From Anaeroplasma bactoclasticum (GTDB lineage: Bacteria > Bacillota_I > Bacilli_A > Acholeplasmatales > Anaeroplasmataceae): a stretch of DNA of 64,000 nt. The stretch lies in contig JAMPGQ010000001.1 in NCBI GenBank assembly GCA_023663825.1, positions 1 through 64,000 of the forward strand, given 5' to 3'. Below are positions 25,478 to 36,400 of the stretch, piece after piece. Position numbers and translations under genes: made by a program. Each line of letters opens with the position of its first letter. Position 1 is the first letter of the stretch. The notes below the pieces were generated by a model that saw only the letters and a list, made by a program, of their open reading frames with translations, searched no databases and was not told the origin of the DNA.

Positions 25478-28400
25478 TTAATCTAATTCTTTCTTTCTTT
25501 TTTTATTGATTGCACCATATTTATCACGATTAACACAAATTAAGATAATGATTAAAATTATGATTGCAATAGCAATTAAAATCCATGGCATAATTTGTTG
25601 CAGAAGTTCTGGTATAGAAAATCCTGAATTTAATGCAGTAGATTTTAATTTAAATGTTACATATTCTTCATCTGAACCATCAAATATTCTTACAACAACC
25701 TCTCTACAATTTTCATCACTAATATCTGATAAAACAGTAATTTCTGGTTTCTTATTGTAGGAATTTGAGGAATCATATTGTTCAGAATCAAATACGATAT
25801 ATTTTGCAAAATCTTCAATTGCAGATGCTCTCTTATCTACTAAATCAATTTCATAGATCTTTTTCTCCTCATTTAGAGTTGTCATTGTATAGTTATAAGC
25901 ATTCTCATCAATTGTATAGGACATTGCTTCACGCTCAACATTTACTACAATTGCACGAGTTGATACTTGATCCTCAGCATAAACAAGTACTACTACTGTA
26001 TTCATACCAACTCTTAAATAAACATCACTCTCATCTGGGAAACGAGGATCTCTTGCATTAATAACCTGATAAGTTGCACCATCACCATCTGCATCTGGTA
26101 ATTTTTCAGGTGTTACAATAACATCTAAAATTTGAATACCATTAGGCACCTTATAGCTATATTCTCTAATGTCGTTATTATATTCTGTTTTGAATACTGG
26201 AATTTGAGGAATATCAATTGCAGAAACATCTGTATTTGTTGAGGATTCTCCACGACGTTTAATTGTTAAAACATATTCTGTAGTTTTGCCATCAACAGAG
26301 GTTACCGCGATTGTAAAACGATTCAATCCCTCAACTAAATCAACATTAAAGCTTCTTAATAAGCCTGTAGTCGTTATGGCTGTTGAATTGCTACAAGTTA
26401 CAATATGGTTTTCATTATCTACTGATGCATTAATTGTTGCATGTAGAGTCATATAAGTAACAATTGTAGTATATTCATAAACATCCTTATCAAAGGTTGT
26501 ATTCTTATAATTAGTATCTAATAATTTTTCACCTGAGGCTTCAAGATTAGTTAAATAAGGATTTGGATAATCTCTTTGAACTGTAATACGATAGGTATAA
26601 GCTGTACCACTTTCAGAAGTAACAACGATAACAAATGTATTCATACCCTCATTTAATAGCTGAACGCCTAAATCACCAACAACAGTTGCCTTACTATCAG
26701 CAGAGGTATACCCAATTGTTACAGATGTAGTATCATATGGTCTAGTTGCTAAAGTATATGTACCACCTTCATCCTCTGGTGAAAAGCCTGGAACTGTAAC
26801 ACCATCTGCAGTTAAATCAGATAATTTAGCATTATCAGATGGAGCATCAAATTCTAACTCAATCGTATAAACATCACCCGGAGCTCCGTTTTCAGCTTGA
26901 ACTTGAACAGTTACTGTCTTCGTTTTTCCGCGATCAGAATCAAGAATTGTAGTTGTTTTTGTTCCACTTGTAACTGTTTGATTGTCAATTAAAACAATTG
27001 ATGGAGAATATCCTGGCTTAACTACTGTAATGGTATAGTTTTGAGCACTAAATGGAATATGATAAGTACCATAGGTTGTCTTGGAAACATCAAAGTCGTT
27101 TGCCCCTAAATGCGTTTGACCAGTACCATCAGAAACTTCAATATAGGTTAATGACTTATCAGCTGATAAATCAAGCTTGCCTCTTGATAAATTAACTGGA
27201 TAATTTGTCGTACTTCCATCCTCTGCAGTGACTGTTATTGTATAATAGAAGTTATTTTCATTTGCACTACCTAAGGTTTGATTTCCAGCTCCGTTTACTT
27301 TAGCTGTTGGATCATTAGGTACTGCAACAATGTTAATTGAAGAAACTGAATCACCTAATTCCTCAATTACAAGAGGAGAATTTCCAGGTAAACTTTGATG
27401 GCTTACTGTTTTTGGTTGACCAGTTCCATCTACATAAATAACAGTTAATTCCTTTAAGGTGGAATCTGAACTTTTTGCATTACGGATAATCGTAACTGTT
27501 ACAGAAGCTGACTGAGCATTTGTAGCAGTTGGATCAAGTTCACCATATTCACTCTTAATATAAATTACAAAGTTATTTGTACCATCCTTAAGTGTTACTA
27601 TTTGATTAGAATACTTTGCACCATTAACATAAATAGTTGAATTTGCTCCACCACCTAATACTTCTAGATAGGTTTGAGACACACTATTTGCAACAGTGAT
27701 AGATAAGTGATTATTTTCATAATCAATAAAGCTTGTACCATCTACATCTAATACATCAGCACCACCAGCTAAAACTAAAGCATTAACATCATCAATATCA
27801 AAATCAGTATCGGCTGGATAAACTGTAAATGTATAAACCTTCTTCTTGCCTGTTTGACTTACAACCGTAACACGCTTAATATTAGCACGCCCTGGAAGTA
27901 AGGTTAAATCTGTAGGCATTTCAATAGTTGCATTTTCTGAAACTGTAATTTCTGGATTAAATAATATTGTATCTCTACTTACAACATATTTATAATTTGT
28001 CTCTGTAGAAGTAACAGCTAAATTGGTTAAATTAACATCAGAAGGAGATTGATAATACTCGTATACAATAATTGAATTGTCATCACTACCTGCATCTCTT
28101 GTTATTGCAATTGAATAATCTGCAGAGGCACCAGATTCTGTAGTGATTCTAACCTTATAAGTAGATGTCCCAACTGGAATGCCAGTTACATTAAAGGCAT
28201 TAGAAGGACTAGATAATACATTACCTGTAGGTTCGACGATTGTTACTGTATTTTTAGTATACATTGTATTATATCTAAAAATTGCACTATCCTGATCAAA
28301 GGCTAAATTCACCTTATATCCAGAATAAATTTCAGGAGAGAAAAGTGGATTTAATTTATTCACTTCTACTCCACCCTCAGTGACAACAACAAATAAATCA

Positions 28401-31400
28401 TCTAATGTCTTTGGAGCATCCTTAATAACATTAACATCATATTTACAAGTGGTTTTTCCATCTTGAGCTGTTGTTATTACAGTCAAAATGTTACTTCCAA
28501 TATTTAATGTATATCTAGAATCTGAAGTTGCAGGATTTGTAGTAATTGTTGTAGTTTCATTTGTAGGTACACCATCAAAATATACATCCTTAACATCACC
28601 AATATATACTTCGTATTGACCACCATTATCTCCTGGTTTAAAGCCTGTTACTGTCTTACCATTGATTGTAAATTCTTTCAAAGTAGCATTCGTATCAGCA
28701 GGATCTCTTGTGATCGTGATCGTATATTCATTGTTTTCGTCTTTAGTACTTGTTCCATCTTGAGCTGTTAAATAAACCGTATAAACAACTGTTGAATCTG
28801 GAGCAACTGGAATAGTTTTTTGATATGTTTTAGCAGTTACTGTTTCATTATCAGATCCTGATTCAATATATAGTGTTGAATTTTCACTGTTTTTAACAAA
28901 ATCTAGAATTGCAGCATCTTCTAATGAAGATAAATGTACTGTATAGGCATGTGTATTTTGAGCAAACGTTGGAGAAAGCTTATTTGTTGCAGAGGTTGAG
29001 GAATAAGCACGAATAGAGTTTAAAGACTTATCCGTATCTGGATTAGCTCTCGTGGTCCAAATTTGAATAGAATACGTTCTTGTCGTCTTCTCATCTTCTG
29101 CAGTAACTGTTATTCTATACGTTTGCGTATTTGTGGATGCTCCTAAAGATACTGTTTGAATATCGATATCGCCAGATAGCTTAGCCTTAGAATCTTCAGG
29201 TACAGCCAAAATATTTGCTTGTCCTGTAGTTGATTTCACATTTTCAACCATATAAGGTCCAACATTTTCTTTAGCAAAGTTTTGAGCTACTCCACCAATA
29301 CTATAATTTTGCTTTATCCCATCAATATATATTTCTAAAGATGAAAGGTAAGCATTATTTGAACCTGTTTGTCTATTAATTCTTATAGAATAGGTTCTTG
29401 TCTTATCTGTAATCTTTGAATCTCCAGATGCCAATTTTCCTAATTCAGAAACAACCTTAACTTGAATTGTATAATTTTGTGGATTAGGGAATTGCTTAGT
29501 ATAACCATCAGATAAATTTGCTAAGGTTGCAGAATCAAACGCTACTGTACCATTAAATCCACCCTTACGAGGAAGTAAGAATGCACTTTTTACAGGGAAT
29601 GGTACTGTAAAGGTTTGTACTCCTGCTGTAGAATCTAGATTTGGATCAAAGATAAAGGTAGATCCAGAAGTATCTAGGATATCTGTGTAGTTATCATCTG
29701 TTTCATAAAAATTAATATTATCTAATTTATTATCTGTATCTGCACAATAAATACGAATCTTGTAATTCTTCCCTGAACCTGACCCATCAACAGTTTCTTG
29801 TTCAGATTTTACATTCACCATTAACTCAACAACTTCTCCATCACCAATTGAGCATGTAAAAGGTGAGGTAGTCATATTTGAACCCTTGCTTGGTGTAATT
29901 GTAAAGGTAGCTCCTGGAGAAACCGTTAAAGCGACATCTAGGAATGCTGTACCTCTAGGTAAGTAGAATGAAAATGCGTTATCATTTTTATTAAATACAG
30001 AGTCAAAATGTACTCCTATTTGGCTAGAATCTGTAGTATTTACATTATTAATAATTAAACTTTCAATTGTCTTTTGAGTACCTGCAGTATCTCTTACTAC
30101 AGTAAAGGTATACACTTGTCCTACCTGTCCATTTTCTGCAACACCTTGTACCTTAAATACATTCTGTCCTGCAGATAAATTCACAGTTTGTTTTACCTTA
30201 AGCGTTGAATCAGGTACACCTGAAATAAATCCAGAGCCTGCACCTAAGGTCTCCTTTGCATTCTTTACAGTAACCTCTACATCTAAGCTTGTTACTGAAT
30301 ATGGTAAACGTACTGTTCCAGATGTAGGATAGGTTGTCGTTGTTTCTACAAAGTTAAATGGAATAGATGTAGAGCCATTCATAAATACTACATCTGCAAT
30401 ACCATTTTCTTTAGAACGTTCATCCTCAAAGGATGTATCAACGATGTAGGTGTCATAATTTCCATCTTGAGATTGTAAATAAATATATACCTTTTGACCA
30501 ATATCCCATAGACTATTTTGACTATATTCATTTGCAGCCACCATAATACTACTAGAATTTGTCTTAGACACGTACGCTTTTGTAGTAGAACTACTCCATG
30601 TTAATCCTAATTTATACCGAGCGCCGACTGTACTTTCCTTCAATACAAAGGAATATGTTTTTCCAGACTGGCTTGAATTCGTTGAATTAGAAATTTGAGC
30701 TGAGGAGGTAGAATGATTAAGAACCAAATTATCAATCACTCTTGTTCCATCTGGCTTATCACACTTAATTTCAATCCAGTTTTCATCACCACCAGATGTA
30801 GTATTTCCTGGACGAGTAATCTCATCAGCCTCTGATTTAATTAAAACTCTTATTCTTGTACCTTGTAAGGTTGCAGAATTAGAGATTGGTACAGTCACTA
30901 GCTGATTTGTCTTATCTACACCGTCAATATAAGCCTTCGTTGTAGATGATGTTGGTACAACCTTAAAACTTACAGACTTAGTTAAATAAGGCAATGGATT
31001 AGATGCATTACTTAAAGTAGCTGTACTTCCAGCAAGCTCTGCTAATGTATATGTACCATTTAATGTAGCACCCGTGCCATTATCATAGGTATAGGTTAAA
31101 TCAGTTACTGTAAAATCTCGATTTGCATCTGCTCCTGCTCTACTAACGGTTCCACTATAGGTAGCTGTTGAACCATCTTCTGCTGTAACAACAATTGAAA
31201 CAGGTACATTTACTGCATTTACACCACTAAATGTATAAGTTGTAGCTACGTTATTATTAATTTTAATTTGAACAGTGGATAAGCTGTTTCCAGCAGTTGC
31301 TGCAACATCAAATTTAGTATACGTGATTGGTAAAGCAGCAGCCCCACCTGGATATGTAATATTTAAATTTGGACCAGATACACTATTACAAATCGTATCA

Positions 31401-33451
31401 TTAACACCTTTATTAGCCGTAATAGAAACACTACCTAAGGAGGTATCAGTATTTGCAGCTAAACGATTCACATCAATATAGAAGGTTTGAGTAAGGCCAC
31501 TTTTAGAGGTTACTACTAAACGAATTGTATCTGTAATTGCTCCCTTAGAGCCTCCATCACTAATATTAAATGTACAATTTCCACCTAATATATTCTGTGT
31601 AGAAGCAACACTTCCTTGGAAAGCCTCAACCTTACTAATTATAGAAGTGTCAGGGAAATTAACGCGCAGTGTATACTGCTTAGATGCAAATGGTAAATTA
31701 TTAATTGTAAAGTGATCATCACCATCTGCATCACTATCATTTGATGTAAATGAAGAACCTGTTCCCCCATTCACATCAACACGTGTTGGTTTTAAATTTA
31801 CCTCAGATAATGTACAGGTATAATCCTTTGTTGTTACACCATCTTGAGCTGTAACTGTAAATTTAACCTGTTGTCCATTTGTCCAAGTACTAGGAATGCT
31901 ATAAGAAGATCCTGAAGCAATCGTAGTACCTGCTGAGGTTGCAGGATAAGAAACTTTAATCGTTTTTCCTGTTCCTGTTGCCACAGGTGTAAATGACAAA
32001 TTTGATGTTCCCTTTGGCACATAAACTGTATAGCCTACTGTCCCAGAAGAAAATGATGGACTCAAAGTAGCATTTGCACCACCTGCAGAACCACTAACGG
32101 CCAGATTATCTAAATCTGCATTCTTATCTTTAGCCTTTGGTAACTCAACTGCATACCATTTCGTTTTATTACCAGAGGATGAAATGACTTGGAAAGTAGC
32201 ATATAAGCTTTGTCCAGGAGATACACTACTCATATCAACTGAAAATGAATTTCCACTCACTGTAGCAGTTGAATTTAATGACGTAAGTGATGTACCATAA
32301 CGAACTTGTGAAGCTGAATTAAGCTTACCACTATCTTGAACTGTTACTGTAACATTAGCTGTTCCATCACTAATCTCACTACCCTTATATTGTACAGTAG
32401 AGTCACCATTTACTGTAACATTACTAGTTGCTGTTATACATGACTTATTTTCAACTGTAATATCTGTAAGACCTACATTATCTGATAAACCAGCAACTGT
32501 AATAACACATGGATCTTCTTTAAATTGATTAGGAGCGGTTTTATAAGTTACTGCAGTTGAAGTACTTAATCCATCAGTAAATGCTGTATTAGCTATCGCT
32601 TGATCACTTACTTTACCATCTTTGAAAAACTCAATACTCATACTTCCAGAAACAGTTGAAGCAATAGTAAATCCTAATGCACCAACAAATGCTGGTGAAG
32701 GCGTGCTAGTTCTCGTTCCCGGAGAAGTCCAACCAATATTTCTACCAATATTTGTTTGATCAGCACCACTCATCGTATAGCTGGCAGCTTTAAGTTCCTC
32801 ATTCACATATCTTGTAATTCCACTCACTCCACCTTGAGCATATTTTGCTAAGTCCAAAACTACAACTGCCTGACGAATTGTAGGATTATTTTGAGCAGTA
32901 GCAGTGATAGATACTACTATTTCATCTCCTGGAACTGCTTGAGTAATTTTTGGATAAAAAGACTCATCTGATATATCCTTTGGTGGGAAATAATTTTTTA
33001 AAAAGCTATAAAATTCGTTATTTGTTTCAAACGAATAAAGCTGAGCCCCAGCAGCAAGTGAATATTTCTTATTTTTTCCTGTCCCTGAAATAACATAATC
33101 TCCACCAGATTGGTTTAAACTGGTAGATAAATAAAAATCAGTACCAAGATTATCAATCAATGAATAATCTGGATTACTTGGATTACTTTCGTATCCTTGC
33201 CATGCTTCAATAAGGGTATCCACATCATATGCATCACTTACTTTCAACCCAGAATCAACTATAAACTCAACTGGATTATTTAATGCATTTTGATACTTCT
33301 GCCATGTTTCTTTTGTATAAACATCATAATGGAAGGTCACTGTATCAGTAGTTACAGCCGCCCGAACACGAAGACTCCCAAATGTAACTAAGACAGTAAG
33401 ACTCATCAAAACCAGGAGTAGTCCTATTTTTAATTTTCTAAATTTTTTCAT
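25478..33451 (-). CDS. Giant membrane-anchored surface protein with cadherin-like stalk, 2,657 aa
   Basis: A cell-surface protein. The signal peptide (LKIGLLLVLMSLTVLVTFGS, cleavage near VRA-A at 30) leads to a unique head (about 33-310) that includes a 140-residue region resembling a cohesin. About twenty cadherin-like beta-sandwich modules follow, recognised by recurring NxTLKxFTINGxTVxGFxP, YxVxxxxxxxxxxxxxTxxxxxTTxxxxPxxS and YxxxVxRDxxDTN patterns. A C-terminal transmembrane helix (about 2,617-2,641, MPWILIAIAIIILIIILICV) and a basic tail NKKRKKELD anchor it in the membrane. The ATG at 33451 is preferred over an upstream start because AGAGGT is 7 nt before it and the signal peptide begins there. 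It lies 22 nt after the 5,637-aa gene and 16 nt before the EAL gene. It is a paralogue of the 3,158-aa protein. Confidence 0.88.
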   Translation of the reverse strand: MKKFRKLKIGLLLVLMSLTVLVTFGSLRVRAAVTTDTVTFHYDVYTKETWQKYQNALNNPVEFIVDSGLKVSDAYDVDTLIEAWQGYESNPSNPDYSLIDNLGTDFYLSTSLNQSGGDYVISGTGKNKKYSLAAGAQLYSFETNNEFYSFLKNYFPPKDISDESFYPKITQAVPGDEIVVSITATAQNNPTIRQAVVVLDLAKYAQGGVSGITRYVNEELKAASYTMSGADQTNIGRNIGWTSPGTRTSTPSPAFVGALGFTIASTVSGSMSIEFFKDGKVSDQAIANTAFTDGLSTSTAVTYKTAPNQFKEDPCVITVAGLSDNVGLTDITVENKSCITATSNVTVNGDSTVQYKGSEISDGTANVTVTVQDSGKLNSASQVRYGTSLTSLNSTATVSGNSFSVDMSSVSPGQSLYATFQVISSSGNKTKWYAVELPKAKDKNADLDNLAVSGSAGGANATLSPSFSSGTVGYTVYVPKGTSNLSFTPVATGTGKTIKVSYPATSAGTTIASGSSYSIPSTWTNGQQVKFTVTAQDGVTTKDYTCTLSEVNLKPTRVDVNGGTGSSFTSNDSDADGDDHFTINNLPFASKQYTLRVNFPDTSIISKVEAFQGSVASTQNILGGNCTFNISDGGSKGAITDTIRLVVTSKSGLTQTFYIDVNRLAANTDTSLGSVSITANKGVNDTICNSVSGPNLNITYPGGAAALPITYTKFDVAATAGNSLSTVQIKINNNVATTYTFSGVNAVNVPVSIVVTAEDGSTATYSGTVSRAGADANRDFTVTDLTYTYDNGTGATLNGTYTLAELAGSTATLSNASNPLPYLTKSVSFKVVPTSSTTKAYIDGVDKTNQLVTVPISNSATLQGTRIRVLIKSEADEITRPGNTTSGGDENWIEIKCDKPDGTRVIDNLVLNHSTSSAQISNSTNSSQSGKTYSFVLKESTVGARYKLGLTWSSSTTKAYVSKTNSSSIMVAANEYSQNSLWDIGQKVYIYLQSQDGNYDTYIVDTSFEDERSKENGIADVVFMNGSTSIPFNFVETTTTYPTSGTVRLPYSVTSLDVEVTVKNAKETLGAGSGFISGVPDSTLKVKQTVNLSAGQNVFKVQGVAENGQVGQVYTFTVVRDTAGTQKTIESLIINNVNTTDSSQIGVHFDSVFNKNDNAFSFYLPRGTAFLDVALTVSPGATFTITPSKGSNMTTSPFTCSIGDGEVVELMVNVKSEQETVDGSGSGKNYKIRIYCADTDNKLDNINFYETDDNYTDILDTSGSTFIFDPNLDSTAGVQTFTVPFPVKSAFLLPRKGGFNGTVAFDSATLANLSDGYTKQFPNPQNYTIQVKVVSELGKLASGDSKITDKTRTYSIRINRQTGSNNAYLSSLEIYIDGIKQNYSIGGVAQNFAKENVGPYMVENVKSTTGQANILAVPEDSKAKLSGDIDIQTVSLGASTNTQTYRITVTAEDEKTTRTYSIQIWTTRANPDTDKSLNSIRAYSSTSATNKLSPTFAQNTHAYTVHLSSLEDAAILDFVKNSENSTLYIESGSDNETVTAKTYQKTIPVAPDSTVVYTVYLTAQDGTSTKDENNEYTITITRDPADTNATLKEFTINGKTVTGFKPGDNGGQYEVYIGDVKDVYFDGVPTNETTTITTNPATSDSRYTLNIGSNILTVITTAQDGKTTCKYDVNVIKDAPKTLDDLFVVVTEGGVEVNKLNPLFSPEIYSGYKVNLAFDQDSAIFRYNTMYTKNTVTIVEPTGNVLSSPSNAFNVTGIPVGTSTYKVRITTESGASADYSIAITRDAGSDDNSIIVYEYYQSPSDVNLTNLAVTSTETNYKYVVSRDTILFNPEITVSENATIEMPTDLTLLPGRANIKRVTVVSQTGKKKVYTFTVYPADTDFDIDDVNALVLAGGADVLDVDGTSFIDYENNHLSITVANSVSQTYLEVLGGGANSTIYVNGAKYSNQIVTLKDGTNNFVIYIKSEYGELDPTATNAQSASVTVTIIRNAKSSDSTLKELTVIYVDGTGQPKTVSHQSLPGNSPLVIEELGDSVSSINIVAVPNDPTAKVNGAGNQTLGSANENNFYYTITVTAEDGSTTNYPVNLSRGKLDLSADKSLTYIEVSDGTGQTHLGANDFDVSKTTYGTYHIPFSAQNYTITVVKPGYSPSIVLIDNQTVTSGTKTTTILDSDRGKTKTVTVQVQAENGAPGDVYTIELEFDAPSDNAKLSDLTADGVTVPGFSPEDEGGTYTLATRPYDTTSVTIGYTSADSKATVVGDLGVQLLNEGMNTFVIVVTSESGTAYTYRITVQRDYPNPYLTNLEASGEKLLDTNYKNTTFDKDVYEYTTIVTYMTLHATINASVDNENHIVTCSNSTAITTTGLLRSFNVDLVEGLNRFTIAVTSVDGKTTEYVLTIKRRGESSTNTDVSAIDIPQIPVFKTEYNNDIREYSYKVPNGIQILDVIVTPEKLPDADGDGATYQVINARDPRFPDESDVYLRVGMNTVVVLVYAEDQVSTRAIVVNVEREAMSYTIDENAYNYTMTTLNEEKKIYEIDLVDKRASAIEDFAKYIVFDSEQYDSSNSYNKKPEITVLSDISDENCREVVVRIFDGSDEEYVTFKLKSTALNSGFSIPELLQQIMPWILIAIAIIILIIILICVNRDKYGAINKKRKKELD
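32537..32959 (-). other. Candidate cohesin-like domain in the head of the 2,657-aa protein
   Basis: Residues about 165-305 read as a single all-beta domain of cohesin length: YPKITQAVPGDEIVVSITAT at the start (compare the PGDTVTVPV opening of cohesins), then QAVVVLDLAKY, and near the end FVGALGFTIASTVSGSMSIE (compare the L-ATIxFKVK...SG strand pair), closing with TAVTYKTA. This is visual pattern matching to the type I cohesin order of elements; other carbohydrate-binding-module-like jelly rolls would look similar. Confidence 0.4.
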
Positions 33452-33473
33452 ATTTATACCTCTTTCTATCAGC

Positions 33474-36400
33474 CTACTCTGCTGGAGCATCTATTTCAGA
33501 TGCCCCACCATAAGTTGCTGGATAAGTTCCATCAAATGTATTGAAATCAACTGTAGGATCCTCAGAAATGTAAGTAACGTAGCCTTGAAGTTCTACAATT
33601 GTTGCATCTGAGAAGAATCCTATTTCTCTATTTGTAACACCACTAAAATAATAGTATGCTTCTACATCTGTAAATGTCATACCTTCTGAAACAAAGAATT
33701 GCGCCTCAGGTATGTCTGCATCTGAAATGTAACCATCACTATTTAAATCACCATATAAAATGCCTTGTACTGTATCTATAATTTGACCATCATCGTCAAG
33801 TAAGGAAACAGAGAAGCCTGAACCAAATGCCAAAATTGAATATGAATCTTTTTCAATTTCATTTCCTTGATGATCTAATACGATAAGTTTTTCTGGATCA
33901 TTTTTAAATTGTGCTATGATTTCACTAATAGGTGTGTCTTGGTGGAGATGTCCTAAATATAATCCATCTTCACCTGCTGCTAAATGTACAACAGAGCCAT
34001 CTTCTACAAAAGTCGTAGCGCCTTCTTCATAATTAGCAGTAATGAATTGAATTAATGCATCATCCTTCAATTCCAATACATCTGGTTTAGAAGCTACAAT
34101 TGTAAAATATTGAGTAGTTGGAGCAAAATAATAGATATCATTTGCTTTACTACTAATCAAAATTTCAGCCTTGCTATCTTCTGTTGTTACATCAATATTG
34201 TTTTGATATTCTATATCATAATGCTTTGGATCTAACTCTGTTAAAATATTTGTTGCAAGCTCTCGCAAATATACTGTAACAGGAGGTTCGATTGGGGTTC
34301 CTGTATGAATCCAAATTTCTTCATATTTGAATACTAAATCATAGTCTTCATTTGGTAAATTCTTTGGATTGATTGGGAAGGTTTGAATGATATCGTCAGT
34401 TCCATTGTTCTCCCAAGAATCATCGCCAGGATTCTTAAGCTTTATTTTAACCTCAATTTCATGCTTCCCATCCTCATCTACCTTACTATCGTCAATATCC
34501 ATAGTATATGGTAAATCAGCTGGTACCCAACCTGGAATTGTATCATCATATTTCCATAATTCACCTTGATCATCTATTAGATAAGTATGATATGGATCAT
34601 CTACTAGGTCAGGATTATCCTCAGCATCTTTTTTACGAATGTACTTATTTCCTTCCGTATCCTCTAAGACGATTGGATTTCCTGCTTCGTAGTCCTCATC
34701 TGGTGGTAATAATACAATATCCTTAATTACATTTTGAGTGATAACAAAGTCTTCAGCCATATTTGTAATTACATAATTTGGATCAGATGTAGTTGCTATT
34801 ACATCCCATTTTCCTTGATTAATGTAGCCAGTTGCTGGTTGAATATCTGCATTTACTCTATTACCACTAATATCAAGATAATATGCATTAGGGAGTAGTG
34901 GATTATCCACATCTCCTGTGTATTTTTGAGTTAAATTTTCCCAAGTTACTGTTACTGGTCGAGGATTAATTCTAATAGCTTGCTTAAATTCCTCACCAGC
35001 ATGCTCTAACGCATCATCTGAAATTTTTAAAACAAAGACATATCTTCCTGCATCTACAGGATTAGATGGCATTGCTTTACTTGGATCTAAATTATCCATA
35101 TTATGAATGTAGTAATCCCATTCATAATATTTAATATCATTTGTTACATTAGGATCTGTAGTAAAGAGTGGATCTTCAAATGGAATGCCATCATATACCT
35201 TGTTTTGATCATACTCAATATACGGAGCCTTATCTGCATCATTTGGTCCTGGATAATCTGGATCTGTTGGATCTGTAATAGGATTATCAGGATCGTCTGG
35301 GTTATTTGGATCTAGCCCAGGTGGATAAACTGGATTGTCTGGATCAACAATAACCAATCTAGCCTCCTTAATTAAGGTTTCATAATTTGGTGCAGAGATT
35401 CTTACACGAACATTATAAATACCGATTGCAGTTCTTTGAATTGCATCTAAAGGATAGAATGTATAATTTCCATTAGATAAAACGGCATATTCTGTAATTA
35501 CCTCATTTTCAAAATCAGCATAGACATATGGATCTACTGAGCCATCTGTCTTCTTTGTACCATTGATACGGGCTGCCATAGAAATTGGATTGCCTGTATA
35601 GAATACTGCCTTATCCTTGAAATCCACATCAAATTGACGCTCAACGATTTCTACATTCGCAAGTAAATTAACAACATAATTTTCCTTTGTAGGACCATTG
35701 ACCTCATTGCCCTCTGCATCATAAACTCTTAAATAGTTATTCTGCCAGTGGAAGCCTGGTTCAACACCTAAGGTTGTATAGGTTCCAACCATTGGTGAGG
35801 TTGTCATTAATATACCATTGTTAGAGGATTCTGTTAATCTTAAGGTATGACCTCTAACAAGATTTTCTACTTCCTCGTCCTTTACAGTATAGAACCATGA
35901 TAGATTGTCAAATTGCTTTGCTTGATTTGAAATATGAACTGTAATTGTACGTGGTGTAATCTCAAATGGTTCAAAGGAATGAACAACGCTGTTGTAATTT
36001 TGATTTGCAGGGAATTCAACATCAAGACGATATGTTCCAGCATCAATTGGATTATAATTTAGCTTAGATGCACTTCCATCTGAATTAATCTTATAATATG
36101 TATAAACACAGCTTGTTGTTGGACTACCATTATAGCTAATCGCAGGATTTGCTATAGGAGCACCATCATATATTTTGCCTAAACGTAAGTTCAAATCATC
36201 GAATTGAACCTCAGGTTCAGTACGTGTAATTGTAATTCCTGCCGTCTTTTCAAATACGGTTTCATTGGTTAAGGTATTTTTTATACGTACAGAAATTTGA
36301 TCTTGACCAACATCCATTCTTTGTGGCTTTCTAGTAGACCATGAGCTACTTTGACCTAATACCCAGTATTCAATAGAGAAATTCTCTGGGTCATCTACCA

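Noticed and set aside
25765-26061. 98-codon plus-strand open frame rich in Leu, His and Gln
   Set aside because: It lies fully inside the 2,657-aa gene on the other strand, has no ribosome binding site and its composition reflects the complementary strand of the repeats.
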